A DNA stretch of 64,000 nt, from positions 1 to 64,000 of the forward strand of contig CALHWY010000029.1 of NCBI GenBank assembly GCA_938040055.1. The letters run 5' to 3'. The notes under the pieces were generated by a model. It did not search any database, was not told the DNA's origin, and saw nothing but the letters and a program-made list of their open reading frames with translations. Origin of the DNA: an uncultured Endomicrobiia bacterium. Lineage in GTDB: Bacteria; Elusimicrobiota; Endomicrobiia; Endomicrobiales; Endomicrobiaceae. Positions 16,624 through 26,461 of this stretch are shown piece by piece. The stretch's first letter is position 1; each line of letters opens with the position of its first letter. The position numbers and the translations under genes are program-made.

Positions 16624-19600
16624 TTAAGCGGCCGACAATATCGCCTGTATATTTCTGACTTCACCGGGTTTTGTAAATAAAGCCGTAACTTTAATTTCAG
16701 GCACGTCAAGAGCAAACAGACGCAGCAGACCCGTTAAAGCCAAGGCTCTCTCCCGGGGTTTCGTGTCGGGATCATTAATCTCGCCGAAAAGCAGATTTAT
16801 CTGCTCCCTGACGGTGAGATCCGCAAAACCTTCTTTATTATAATCATAAACAAAACTTTCCGTATTTTTTCCCGCCAGCTTTTCCAAAGCTTTGACATAA
16901 GGAATGCCGTCAGCGCTGTCAGCGGCCGTAACTTCAATGCCTCCCGCCAGACATGCAAGCCTGGCTTCCGCCAAAGCCAAAGCGTGATTTTCAAAGTCGT
17001 CCGTATTTGAATATTTCTTTTTTATATGATTTTTAAATTCCGTTGTTTCAAGAATGCCCTGCATTATGCCCTCAAACTGTTTTACGGCTATAGCGCCCTG
17101 CTTGTGATTATGATAATCCGAAAGTATCCGAGAAAGTTCTCCTTTTATCAAGGGCGTTTCCGAAAGCTTCAAACTTATTACTTTGCCTGACAATGATTTA
17201 TAATATAGCGTCATATTAAGCGCGTCTTCAAAAAAAGCGGAATCGGTTATTCCCGCATTTCTGACGGACAGAAGCGTTTTGCACAGCCGGTTAACCTCTT
17301 CCTCTTGGAGATAATAACCTTTGCTTATAGCGTCTATGCGGCCTTTGCCGAAAGCTTCCGCCGGCGTCGCGGCTATGCGGCTTTTAATTCCGAGCCTTGC
17401 CCTCAAAAATTGCGCGGGATCAAAACCCGTATTCGCGTTTTTCGCAAAATCTATAAGCCAGCCCGGCATTATAACCGTTCGGGCTCTTTCAAAGCGTTTT
17501 ATAATATTTGATATATCGGACGGAACTATACTGTCCGGAGATATGGCATTTTTGTCCACATAGAACAATACGGAGGTATCTTCGGGATAAATTCTGTTGT
17601 CATTAATGCCGGCAAGAACTATGTTTGTGATATCCATGCCTTTAAAGTTAAATTCGGTTATTTTATTGTCCGCGTCCAACTGAACGCCGATATATCCGGC
17701 GCGGGTCAGCCTGTTGAGCTCAGACCGCGCGGCTCTGACCGTTTTTTCCACGTTTAGGACTTGCGCCGTTTTTGCGGTTTCGATTTTTTCAAACTGCAAA
17801 ATTACGCCTTCAATTCCAGTGAATTCATTTTCATTAAGCCATACTCTCGAATCAGAAATCTTGCTTTTTAAAACGGCAAGCTCATTGTCCATATTGCCGG
17901 CCGTAAATAAGTGCGTAAGCATAATGCGCATATTTCTGACGCCGCTTTCTGCGATCAGAAGCCGTAAAGTTTCCGAATCCATATCGCTTGAAACGACTAT
18001 CGCGTCAAAATTCTTCTCCGCGCTTTCGGCCACTCTGGCTTTTAGCGCGGCCGCGGACGTAAGTTCGTCGGCAAAAACATAATCCATATTTACCGGAGCT
18101 TTTTTTATGGCATTGACGCGGTATTCTGTTTTTGCGGCCTGGAGCGCATTTTCAATATTTTCGCTTACGGACAAGTCCGCATCCGCATTTATAATATCCG
18201 CGCCGTAACGTATTGCAACGGCCCCCTTTTTACCTTTTTTTATCCTTTCTTCAAAAATAACCCGTCTATTGCCGTCATCGCTTAAAGCGTCAAAAATATC
18301 GGAAGCGTCCGCATTTCCTATAATATAAGGAAAATATACTTCCGCGTTCGCAGAAAGAGTTATTTTCGCCGCCGGAAAAACCAGAGAATCGTCTCTTGAA
18401 GGAGCTTTTGCGATAATATCCTTGTCTGCAGACTCTGCGATCACGGCGACTTTGATGCCGGCGTCAGCCAGACCGTTCACGCGCGCGCTAACCGAGGCAT
18501 CGTATTTGTCAACATTGATTATATAAGACACTCCTTCAAGCTTTTTAGCGAGTCTTTCAGCGCTTATGCGCCCGGCAAGTTTTTTTACCGTTTTTGCCGT
18601 AAAACCGAAAATGGAAATCAAAGCGTCCGACGCATTGTACAACATATGCAGCGTATAGTTGACAGTTTTCCCGAACCAGGAAGCTCCCCCGGCGGCTTTA
18701 GTAGCGGCGATTATAAAGGCCAAACCTTTTTCCATGATATTTCTGCCGAACCCGCCGCCGTTTATATACTCGCCGTGAAGCCGCAGAAAATCCCGCTGCG
18801 TCATCCTGCCGCTTATAATCAGCATCATTTCGTTCATTTCCGCGGCGGGCGCTCCGAAAACCGAATAGAGCCGGCGCAATGCCGCCTTCAAAGGAGTAAA
18901 CTTTATATCTTCAATAAATCCCGGATATGCAAAAGTCATAGCCAGATCAAAACCGCCTGACACGTTAACTGCCTGCCTGTCGCTTTCTTTCCATACGGCT
19001 TCCTGAAAACTTCTTTCTTTTTCCAGCGCTTTCCGCGCGCGCTTCTTTATGCTTTCGGCGGTTCTGGGCTTGTAAAGTATCACCGCTTCTCCGGGCACTA
19101 CAAGATATTTATCTCCGTAAACTTCGTTTTCCTGCGCGGAGAGCTCAAGATCGATTGTCGAGGAATAGACATACCATGGCCCTTCCCCGGCCGACTGAGG
19201 AAGCGCCCAGTCAATAGCCTGTCTTGACATATTTACCAAAACCAATGTGTCGTCATCCTGAATTCCTTCTTCTTTTAAACGGTCTCCCGAAATCATAAAA
19301 CCGAAATATCCGGCGTGTTCCCAATCTTCAGAAAACATCTCCCTGCCCGAAGGATAAAGCCAGGTTATATCTTTATCGCCTTGCTCATTGACGGTCTTTC
19401 CTGTAAACGGTTCGCCTAACGACGCGTCCAGCGCAGGATGACCTTTGCGGTAATCCAGCAGCGCCCGCATATATTTTGACAAAGGCGGGGGCCGATCCCA
19501 GCGCATATTAAGATATTCATTGCTCTGGTTATAAGGATTATTGTTGCCGTGCTGCGTTCTTAAAAATTCATCCCCCATCCCAAACATTATCGGCCCCTGG

Positions 19601-22600
19601 GTAAAAGCCAGAATAGCCATTGCGGATGCGACATATTTGGGTATTTCCGGATTGCCATAACCCAAGCCCATACCCACTTCGTGAGGCCCGTCCGAATTAT
19701 TCTCCCCGTTATCAAGATTGTTTTTGTCAACGACGGCCAGAAGCTGGGCATAAGGATGCCCGTCATGAGAGTTCATATACTGCACTTTCCATTGAGTGCC
19801 GTTTCCTTTGCTGTTTATATCGGCGACGGCCGCAGCTAATGCGGACGGATTGCCGCGCCCCATTATAAAAGCCCGCATCGCCTCGCGCAGTCCGCTGTTC
19901 CAAGTAGAAATATTTTTGTGGAAATTGTCCGTATAATAAGAGTGCACGCCCCTGACTCCGCCTGTCGCCATATATCCTTCAGCCGTGACAAGCATGCCCG
20001 ATTTAGCGGCTATTTCGGAAAGAATTTCGCTGTCCGTAAATATATTCATGTACGGAAGCGTCGGATCATATTCTCCCGTCTCTTCGTTTCTGGCGGCGGC
20101 TGCCATAAGGTCGTGGCGGAAAAGCCTCACGCCAAGCAGAGCGAAGAATTCCTTATATTTTGTCATCATATTAAGAACCGCCGGATTGTTCGTGTTCAAA
20201 GCATTGCCGCAGCCGGACGCGTCATCATAAGACGATTTGTCTCTAGGATTTAGAAGATAATAAGACGCATTATCCAAAAGCCTGTAAGACAACGCCGGGC
20301 CCCACGCAGCTTCCCCTTCTCCGCTGTGATTGTCTACCACATCCATGCCGAATTTGATCCCCGCGGCGCTCAGTTTTCCTATAGTTTCCTTTAAAGTCAT
20401 AAGATCGCCTCCGAGAGAAGGATTGAGAGCAAAAACGGTCAATGCCATGTAGCCGGAATTATTCCTTAAGCCGCGCCCGTGCGAAGCGGGATCATTGGCG
20501 TCGGCGTTTATAGGCTGAACTTCGATTGTATTTATTCCGATCTCCCGAAAATGTCTGATAACGTCCGGGCTTGCCAGCCCTGCCAGAGTGCCGCGCTCAT
20601 GAGGAGGAAGATCTTCTTTCAAAGCGGTAAAAGCGCCTACGTGCAGTTCATATATTATGTATTTATTCTCGTCAAAAACCGGAACCGGCGCGGTTTTAAG
20701 CTCGTCGAGTTTTCTTAAATCGACCACTATGGATTTCGGCACGAACGGAGCCGAATCGCGCGTATCCATTTTATAAACATTGCCTTTTTCACAGACTATG
20801 AGAGCGTCGTCAAAAATAAAACGCGCTTCCTGCCGGAAAGAATAAGGATCAATGGCAAGCTTATTAGGATTAAAGTAATGCCCGTTAGCCGGATCATAAG
20901 GCCCATGCGCGCGGAAACCGTACTTTTGCCCCGGTTTGATTTCAGGAAGATAAAGGCTCCAGACATCTGTCTTTTCGTCTTTAGTCATAAATACGCGCGT
21001 TTCATTGTCATTTTCATCAAACAGGCACAGTTCCATAGCCGTGGCGTTTTTTGAGTACACGGAAAAATTTGTTCCTTCCCCGTCATAAATTGCCCCCAGC
21101 CCGTTTTCTTTCATCAAATCATAAACTTTTGTGTCCGCTGCGGATACGGATGCCGAATCTTTGGTAAGAACCTGCCCGGCGCGCAAAAACTGTGATTTTA
21201 TATTGTGGATCATGTGAAAACCTACGGCGGCAGCCCACATAAAAGGCCTTATTCCGGCAAAGCCGGCCGTTTTTACAAGGATTTTGTCTAAAGCGTCGGC
21301 CATTAAAGGCATATTGGAGCCTTTAAAATTGCCGTGAGCCATCAAAAATTCAGCGCGCGGCGATTTATCCTTAAGTCCTTTTTCCGCCATTTCTCTTATC
21401 ACCCGTTTTTGCGCTTCTTTTTTTATTTTTCTGATTTTGGACGCTCTTTCTCCGATGCTCATCGCCGTCTGCGCTGTTTCCGCGTTAAAAGAATCTTCCG
21501 CTGCGCGTTCCGCTTGGGCAATGGCATTTTTCAACTCTTTTCTGTTTACCGTCATACGGGAAGCTATCGCCACTATATCGCCGGCTTCGGCAAAAGGAGC
21601 GATAAGCACGGAATACGCTTTTTTAAAAGCCGAACGCATCGGCTGAAAACGTATCTTTTGTATCCGGGAGGGATAAAGGGTAAGCAGAGGTTCTCCGTCA
21701 AAAGATTCTCTGCGCGAAATAAGGTCTTCAAGATATTTTTTTTGTTCCGAAGGAAATTTGCGCGCTATTTCTTTAAGCGCGTTTATCACTTTTCCGTCAA
21801 GATAATACGGGTCCAATGCGTCAAAAGCGTTTTTTATTTCCAAGGACGCGACATTTTCCGAAGAAGCGAGAATCAACAGATCTATAACGGCATCTTGCAC
21901 GGCGAAACCGTCAGAGTTTTCACTTCCGGACACCGTTGTTTCCAAAGGTTTATCTTCCGTAATAAATGAGCCAGTTTCATCCGCGTATATTACGCGCCCG
22001 TCCGAGATCTTGAAAACTTTTCCGTTAACTTCGGCAAACACCGCATCCGGCAAAACTTTTATATCCGTAATTTTTACGGCTTCATATCCGTAACCTTTAT
22101 TTACCGCGGACTCAAGCGCTTTTATGTCAAGTTTTCCTTTTTCATAAAGTTTTCTGACGGTCTCTTCCGAAAACAAAACGCCGAAAACGGCTTTTGCGGG
22201 ATCCACTATATCCGGAGATATTTCAAAAACCGCGGATTTTTTCATAAAATCAAAAGCATCTCTGTTAAACATAGAAGCCTGGCGTCTTATTACAGACCCG
22301 TAGACTTTTTCGGATGCCGGAAAAGCCCGGGTTATGTTAGGAGTGATGACAATATAGCTCCGGCGTTTACTTTCAAGCAGTTTCGAAATGCCGCATGTAT
22401 GAAAACCGCCGGAGATTATAATATCTACCGTTTTGGCATTGTCAAGCATGCCAGCGGCATTATTAAGCTGCGAAGCTTCGAGCATATTTATCTTATCCGG
22501 AGACTTCTCGCCGCACAATTCAAGAGCCTGGGCAAAATAACCGTCACGCTCGGCGTTAACCCTGTAAAACTCCTCCGCGTTTTTAACCGCGGCTTCCAAT

Positions 22601-23820
22601 TCGCCGAGTTCATTGAATATGAAATATTTGTCCAGTATGCATTTAAAGTCTGAAAAACTGTAATTGTAATTTTTATATTCCCTGAAATTGATTTTATTTT
22701 GCAGCAAAGAGCCCAAAATTGAAGCAAATCTTTCCAGAAACAGTATTTCGCGCTCAGCCGCAGTTTTAGCGCTTCTGTTACGTATTTCGTTTACAAGCAT
22801 CTGCTCCTGACGGATAAGCTCCACGGGATTAATCTTTTGGTTTAACCGGATAAATGAGAAAAACTTTTCCAGTTCGGGATATTTTTTACAAACTCCTTTG
22901 TCCTGCAAAAGTCCGGCAAGCTCCAGATAAAAAAGGCCTTCGGTTCGCGGAGAATTCGATAATTCGGAAAGTTTTCTGTATTTGTCATAGCTCAAAGTTT
23001 TTTTGAGATCCTCAAGGAATGCCTTGATCTCTTTTTTCACGCAATTATGGCGGATGCTTCTCGACAGAGAAGAAGTTTTCCTAAAAAAAGAAAGCTGAGG
23101 ATATTTTGCCGGAGAAATGCCGTACTTTTCGGCATTTTTAAAAAGAGCGTTAAAATAACGGAAAGAAGAAATTCCGTTGTTTTTATATTTAGCGGAAAGA
23201 AACAATATTTTCTTGTTGTCCGGGCTGTAATTTTTTTGTCCGAGCAGAGCGATTTTCAACTGCATCCGCAAAAGCAGGCGTCCGACATCCGCTTTATTTT
23301 TTTCCATAACATCAAGCCTGAAAAGATTTGCCGCATATGCGTCAAAATTTTCAATGCCTTTTAAAAGAGCTTTCCCGCCGTCTCTTATACAATAGTATTC
23401 GGCGCCGGAAAGTTCGCCCTCGGACATCATGGTCTCCACAATAATATCTCTCATTGAACCGTCGGCGATTCCAGAAAGCCATCGGGTATCAAGAACTCCT
23501 TTGGGAGCGCCTTCCACATAAATATTCGATATTTTGTATTGTTTGTCCAGAACAGACAAAATGGAAGCGATATTTCTCTGCACCTGCGGATGTCCGTGCA
23601 GATCCTGAATCTGCACCACCACCCTTTGGTCTGAAAAGTCTACGGAATTTGTAATTTTGCCTAAGTTGAAAGGCACTATCATATCGTCAGGGCTGAAAGA
23701 AAGCATTTGTGAGGCTGCTGAAGAAAATGCAAAAGAGTCCGCGTTTAAAGACGAGAACAGTAAAGCGGCGGAAGCAAAAACCGTGATTCTTTTCTTCAAT
23801 GACAGCTTTTTAAAAAACAT
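16624..23820 (-). CDS. Giant secreted protein: TraB/ChaN-like N-terminus, GlgX-like GH13 core, duplicated flanking module
   Basis: About 2398 residues, read from the ATG at 23820, which follows GGGGGAG; an in-frame ATG ten codons earlier lacks a site. A signal peptide spans residues ~1-30. Residues ~45-485 resemble the TraB/ChaN/EreA-like fold (QIQDLHGHPQVQRN, YVEGAP, and GGFHTCGISKLL at the end). Residues ~895-1585 are a CBM48 plus glycogen-debranching GH13 domain: NFSVYSKNA, then GFRAHGPYDP, then VVDNHSGEG. The catalytic residues are in FRHDLM (Asp ~1237), TAEGYM (Glu ~1279) and SHDGHP (Asp ~1352), so the triad is present although the motifs diverge from cytoplasmic GlgX. A module at ~715-872 (KAYSVLIAPFAE, SRMTVNRK, AHGNF, GFHMIHN) recurs at ~1632-1727 (RLYSVFGAPAAE, GRMTQRD, LHGEY, YTLHMLYN), bracketing the enzyme. 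The ~650 C-terminal residues are unassigned. It probably cleaves branched alpha-glucan outside the cytoplasm. Confidence 0.85.
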   Translation of the reverse strand: MFFKKLSLKKRITVFASAALLFSSLNADSFAFSSAASQMLSFSPDDMIVPFNLGKITNSVDFSDQRVVVQIQDLHGHPQVQRNIASILSVLDKQYKISNIYVEGAPKGVLDTRWLSGIADGSMRDIIVETMMSEGELSGAEYYCIRDGGKALLKGIENFDAYAANLFRLDVMEKNKADVGRLLLRMQLKIALLGQKNYSPDNKKILFLSAKYKNNGISSFRYFNALFKNAEKYGISPAKYPQLSFFRKTSSLSRSIRHNCVKKEIKAFLEDLKKTLSYDKYRKLSELSNSPRTEGLFYLELAGLLQDKGVCKKYPELEKFFSFIRLNQKINPVELIRQEQMLVNEIRNRSAKTAAEREILFLERFASILGSLLQNKINFREYKNYNYSFSDFKCILDKYFIFNELGELEAAVKNAEEFYRVNAERDGYFAQALELCGEKSPDKINMLEASQLNNAAGMLDNAKTVDIIISGGFHTCGISKLLESKRRSYIVITPNITRAFPASEKVYGSVIRRQASMFNRDAFDFMKKSAVFEISPDIVDPAKAVFGVLFSEETVRKLYEKGKLDIKALESAVNKGYGYEAVKITDIKVLPDAVFAEVNGKVFKISDGRVIYADETGSFITEDKPLETTVSGSENSDGFAVQDAVIDLLILASSENVASLEIKNAFDALDPYYLDGKVINALKEIARKFPSEQKKYLEDLISRRESFDGEPLLTLYPSRIQKIRFQPMRSAFKKAYSVLIAPFAEAGDIVAIASRMTVNRKELKNAIAQAERAAEDSFNAETAQTAMSIGERASKIRKIKKEAQKRVIREMAEKGLKDKSPRAEFLMAHGNFKGSNMPLMADALDKILVKTAGFAGIRPFMWAAAVGFHMIHNIKSQFLRAGQVLTKDSASVSAADTKVYDLMKENGLGAIYDGEGTNFSVYSKNATAMELCLFDENDNETRVFMTKDEKTDVWSLYLPEIKPGQKYGFRAHGPYDPANGHYFNPNKLAIDPYSFRQEARFIFDDALIVCEKGNVYKMDTRDSAPFVPKSIVVDLRKLDELKTAPVPVFDENKYIIYELHVGAFTALKEDLPPHERGTLAGLASPDVIRHFREIGINTIEVQPINADANDPASHGRGLRNNSGYMALTVFALNPSLGGDLMTLKETIGKLSAAGIKFGMDVVDNHSGEGEAAWGPALSYRLLDNASYYLLNPRDKSSYDDASGCGNALNTNNPAVLNMMTKYKEFFALLGVRLFRHDLMAAAARNEETGEYDPTLPYMNIFTDSEILSEIAAKSGMLVTAEGYMATGGVRGVHSYYTDNFHKNISTWNSGLREAMRAFIMGRGNPSALAAAVADINSKGNGTQWKVQYMNSHDGHPYAQLLAVVDKNNLDNGENNSDGPHEVGMGLGYGNPEIPKYVASAMAILAFTQGPIMFGMGDEFLRTQHGNNNPYNQSNEYLNMRWDRPPPLSKYMRALLDYRKGHPALDASLGEPFTGKTVNEQGDKDITWLYPSGREMFSEDWEHAGYFGFMISGDRLKEEGIQDDDTLVLVNMSRQAIDWALPQSAGEGPWYVYSSTIDLELSAQENEVYGDKYLVVPGEAVILYKPRTAESIKKRARKALEKERSFQEAVWKESDRQAVNVSGGFDLAMTFAYPGFIEDIKFTPLKAALRRLYSVFGAPAAEMNEMMLIISGRMTQRDFLRLHGEYINGGGFGRNIMEKGLAFIIAATKAAGGASWFGKTVNYTLHMLYNASDALISIFGFTAKTVKKLAGRISAERLAKKLEGVSYIINVDKYDASVSARVNGLADAGIKVAVIAESADKDIIAKAPSRDDSLVFPAAKITLSANAEVYFPYIIGNADASDIFDALSDDGNRRVIFEERIKKGKKGAVAIRYGADIINADADLSVSENIENALQAAKTEYRVNAIKKAPVNMDYVFADELTSAAALKARVAESAEKNFDAIVVSSDMDSETLRLLIAESGVRNMRIMLTHLFTAGNMDNELAVLKSKISDSRVWLNENEFTGIEGVILQFEKIETAKTAQVLNVEKTVRAARSELNRLTRAGYIGVQLDADNKITEFNFKGMDITNIVLAGINDNRIYPEDTSVLFYVDKNAISPDSIVPSDISNIIKRFERARTVIMPGWLIDFAKNANTGFDPAQFLRARLGIKSRIAATPAEAFGKGRIDAISKGYYLQEEEVNRLCKTLLSVRNAGITDSAFFEDALNMTLYYKSLSGKVISLKLSETPLIKGELSRILSDYHNHKQGAIAVKQFEGIMQGILETTEFKNHIKKKYSNTDDFENHALALAEARLACLAGGIEVTAADSADGIPYVKALEKLAGKNTESFVYDYNKEGFADLTVREQINLLFGEINDPDTKPRERALALTGLLRLFALDVPEIKVTALFTKPGEVRNIQAILSAA

Positions 23821-25043
23821 ATCTTTCTCCCCCGGCTGCGGCACAAACATAAAAATCCGGCCCTAACACGGACCGGACATTTACAACTGCAAGTAACCGA
23901 ATGTTTTCATTAAGGAAATTTTTTTTCTAAAACGCGTCAGGATAAAAAAAACAAGCATGTCACAAAAAAACGGGCGGAAAAAAGCAGAAATGCCCGAAAC
24001 GGAATTTTCAAAAAATACATTGCGCCGGGATAATTTTTCCAAATGATAAATGCCGCAGGCATCAACGCAGCTTTCCGCGGAAAAATTAAATTTTTTACAA
24101 TCGCCCCGCCCGGCAAAAAAGGATAAGACTGTAACTTTTGAAATATCAGCGCAAGCAATAATCCGCATTCTTTTGAAAATATTTTTAATTGACTCACAAA
24201 GGCAGGAAAATATATCATTAAAATGTTTGAGAACACAGACATTTTCCGCGCTGAAAAAAACTGCGCGGTTTACGGTCTTTCTTCTAGCAAGTCCGGACGG
24301 CTTCACAAAAAGCGCAGCCGGAATGGCGATAATCCTGGAGTTCAACATCAGCTTGCTATCTCCTTCTGTATATGGATTTTATAGCCTAACTTTAAAATAA
24401 CCACAATAACTAAAAAAAACGGCCGATGCCGGATATTTTACGAAAATATTTTAATGAAAATAAACGCAACTTTTAATTTAACGAAATGCTTTACATATGA
24501 AGACTGTTTTTCAATAAAGCCGGAAATAACGCGATGTTTCCAATTTATCCTTTGAAGGCCGCAAAGTCCCATAATAATAAAAAAAATTATGCCGAGGCGA
24601 ACACGGCAAAAATCGCGTTCAGTTAAGATAAACGCGCGCATATCCGTTAAAAATAAGCGATATATTTCTGCTTTGCTTTAACATTTATTTGAATTTTGAA
24701 AACACCTCCTATAAAAACATTGCCGCTTTGGACAGGACATCTCCGTTATTTTGCGGCATTAATAAATCAGCAATGATGCGGGGGAATGCGCGCAAGTAGG
24801 AATATATAAATTTTTGTCCTGAGACAAAGAGCAAATCCCGCATCAGCGTCAGTATTGCCTGCAAAAAAAGTATATGCTAATGTAATGGAAAGCAAAGAGA
24901 TACCGGCTTGGCGGCTTAAACGCTGACGGGTAAAGGATCCGCCGCTGCGGTAAAATTCCGTATAGTCTATAAACCGGTTTTTAAGGGATGCCTCATATGA
25001 CGGACGACGCATAAAAATTACGCTTTTTATTTAAGGAGATTTA
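23821..25043. other. Long intergenic region
   Basis: About 1.2 kb with no gene I can support. A leader hairpin (TCCGG-CC/GG-CCGGA type, about 23857-23878) lies just upstream of the giant gene. Frames of 155 codons (23881-24348, minus), 116 codons (24050-24400, plus) and 81 codons (24767-25012, minus) have no ribosome-binding site and no recognisable motif. They look like remains or chance. Confidence 0.4.
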
Positions 25044-25595
25044 ATGATAACCAATTTTATAGCAGCAAAACCCGAACATATAAAAGTTTTCGAAAACGGA
25101 AACGCGGACAAAAAAGATTTTATAGATATGCTCAAAAATTTTCCCGTTTTTTCATGCGGGACTTTTGAGATAATAAATTATATTCTTACCGGAGGAAACA
25201 CGGATTCGCCTATGACTGTTTTTACCGGAGAAGGGGAAATTCTTGCCGGCCCCGGCGGGGAAGCTCTGATGTTTGAATGGATGGATTTTGAAACCGAAGA
25301 TAATGCCAAATATGCTATGCGCGGGCCGGCGGTATACAAAAATACGGAGGATTTGCAAAAAGCGGTGAAGCTTTCTCTTTCAGTCGAGAGAGAGCGGTTC
25401 GAGAAAAACTTCAATTTTGAAAAAATGAAAAAAGAAGGGGTTTTTATAGCCGGCGACGAACAATACGTAAAAGACAATAAAGAGGAAATAGTATCCGTTT
25501 CATATGAAGATTTTGTAAAGATAAGAAAACTCTACTATGATGCTTTAAACGAAGGAAAATATGTAATTCTTTTTTATCTGTACGACGAATTTTAG
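25044..25595 (+). CDS. Conserved-looking small cytoplasmic protein of unknown function
   Basis: A 183-residue soluble protein starting at ATG, with TTAAGGAGAT correctly spaced upstream, so it is very probably expressed. It is acidic with many Glu/Lys pairs, has no signal peptide or membrane segment, and ends in KYVILFYLYDEF. I recognise no family. It stands alone between two long gene-poor regions and shows no frameshift. Confidence 0.65.
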   Translation: MITNFIAAKPEHIKVFENGNADKKDFIDMLKNFPVFSCGTFEIINYILTGGNTDSPMTVFTGEGEILAGPGGEALMFEWMDFETEDNAKYAMRGPAVYKNTEDLQKAVKLSLSVERERFEKNFNFEKMKKEGVFIAGDEQYVKDNKEEIVSVSYEDFVKIRKLYYDALNEGKYVILFYLYDEF

Positions 25596-26413
25596 CGCGC
25601 AATCATTAAAATACTGCACATAAATCCATATTATATAACGGCAAAAACGCAGCTTTATCCGCAGGTTTCTCTTCTTATGACGGCATTTTTTAAGTATTTT
25701 TATTTTCTGCAAAGACTGCGTCGGGGTAAAAACATTATTATATCGTAGCATTAAACTTTTTGCGGCATTTAATTTTAAAAGATTAATTTTTTCAAAAAAG
25801 TTTCTTAATCAATGCGGCTCAAATCAGTAAATTTAAAAGTTTTCAGGCTTCGGTTTTTTTGGCTTTTCACAAAACAGCAAACCCTATAAGCCCGTCTAAA
25901 CACCAGTAAACGGTTTAAAATTCTTTCATCTCCATAGCGCGAAAAAAGACTTTTCCTTTTCATACGGCAAATTAATTGCTATACGCAAATTCCTAAACCG
26001 CCGGCCGCGCGCCGGCTGGATGTTCTTGCGGCTCGGAGCGGCGGCCGCAAAGACTGCAGGTATCCGCCAAATCCGGATTTTAGCTGCGGGAGACGGTTTC
26101 TGCTTCGGTTATTGATACTTTTCCCCGTATGCGCGCATTTCTTATTATTTATCAGCTGTGTTTGTTTTTTGCCGTACATTACTTTTTTCGCTGCCCGGGC
26201 AAAATACCATATGATATTTTCAATTTTATTTTGCTTGCGAGAAATTTTTTGTCTTTTCTTTTCGTCTTCTTGGACACAACCCGGCGGATCCGTTTCCATT
26301 GCAGCCGCCGGAAATTCTTATTTTTACTTTTTTGCTCTTTTCGGATTTTCGGCTTGTCGGAAGCTGAAACTTTTCCGATTTCTCAGGCGCAGCAATCTGC
26401 GATTTTACTCTAT
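25596..26413. other. Intergenic region without a supported gene
   Basis: About 820 bases. Reading frames crossing 26112-26732 overlap the hcp gene antisense and are not coding. A short minus-strand piece near 26000-26080 contains a CxxCG-like pair but no continuing frame, so it may be debris of a lost gene. Confidence 0.35.
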
Positions 26414-26447
26414 AAAAAAACCGCGGGCTTATAAAATAAACCCGCGG
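26414..26447 (-). terminator. Rho-independent terminator of the hcp operon
   Basis: On the minus strand CCGCGGGTTTATTTTATAAGCCCGCGG-type stem (7 GC pairs plus AT pairs) is followed directly by seven T residues (complement of 26414-26420), about 15 bases after the hcp stop codon. Confidence 0.9.
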
Positions 26448-26461
26448 CGCGCAATCCGGCA

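Noticed and set aside
21334..21969. 211-codon frame on the + strand inside the giant gene
   Set aside because: Antisense shadow of the giant gene; residue mix (Phe/Arg/Tyr) is typical of antisense.
23881..24348. 155-codon minus-strand frame and overlapping 116-codon plus-strand frame
   Set aside because: Both lack ribosome-binding sites and any family motif; they overlap each other on opposite strands.
24767..25012. 81-codon minus-strand frame (MRRPSYEAS...)
   Set aside because: Some protein-like look, but no ribosome-binding site and no recognisable family.
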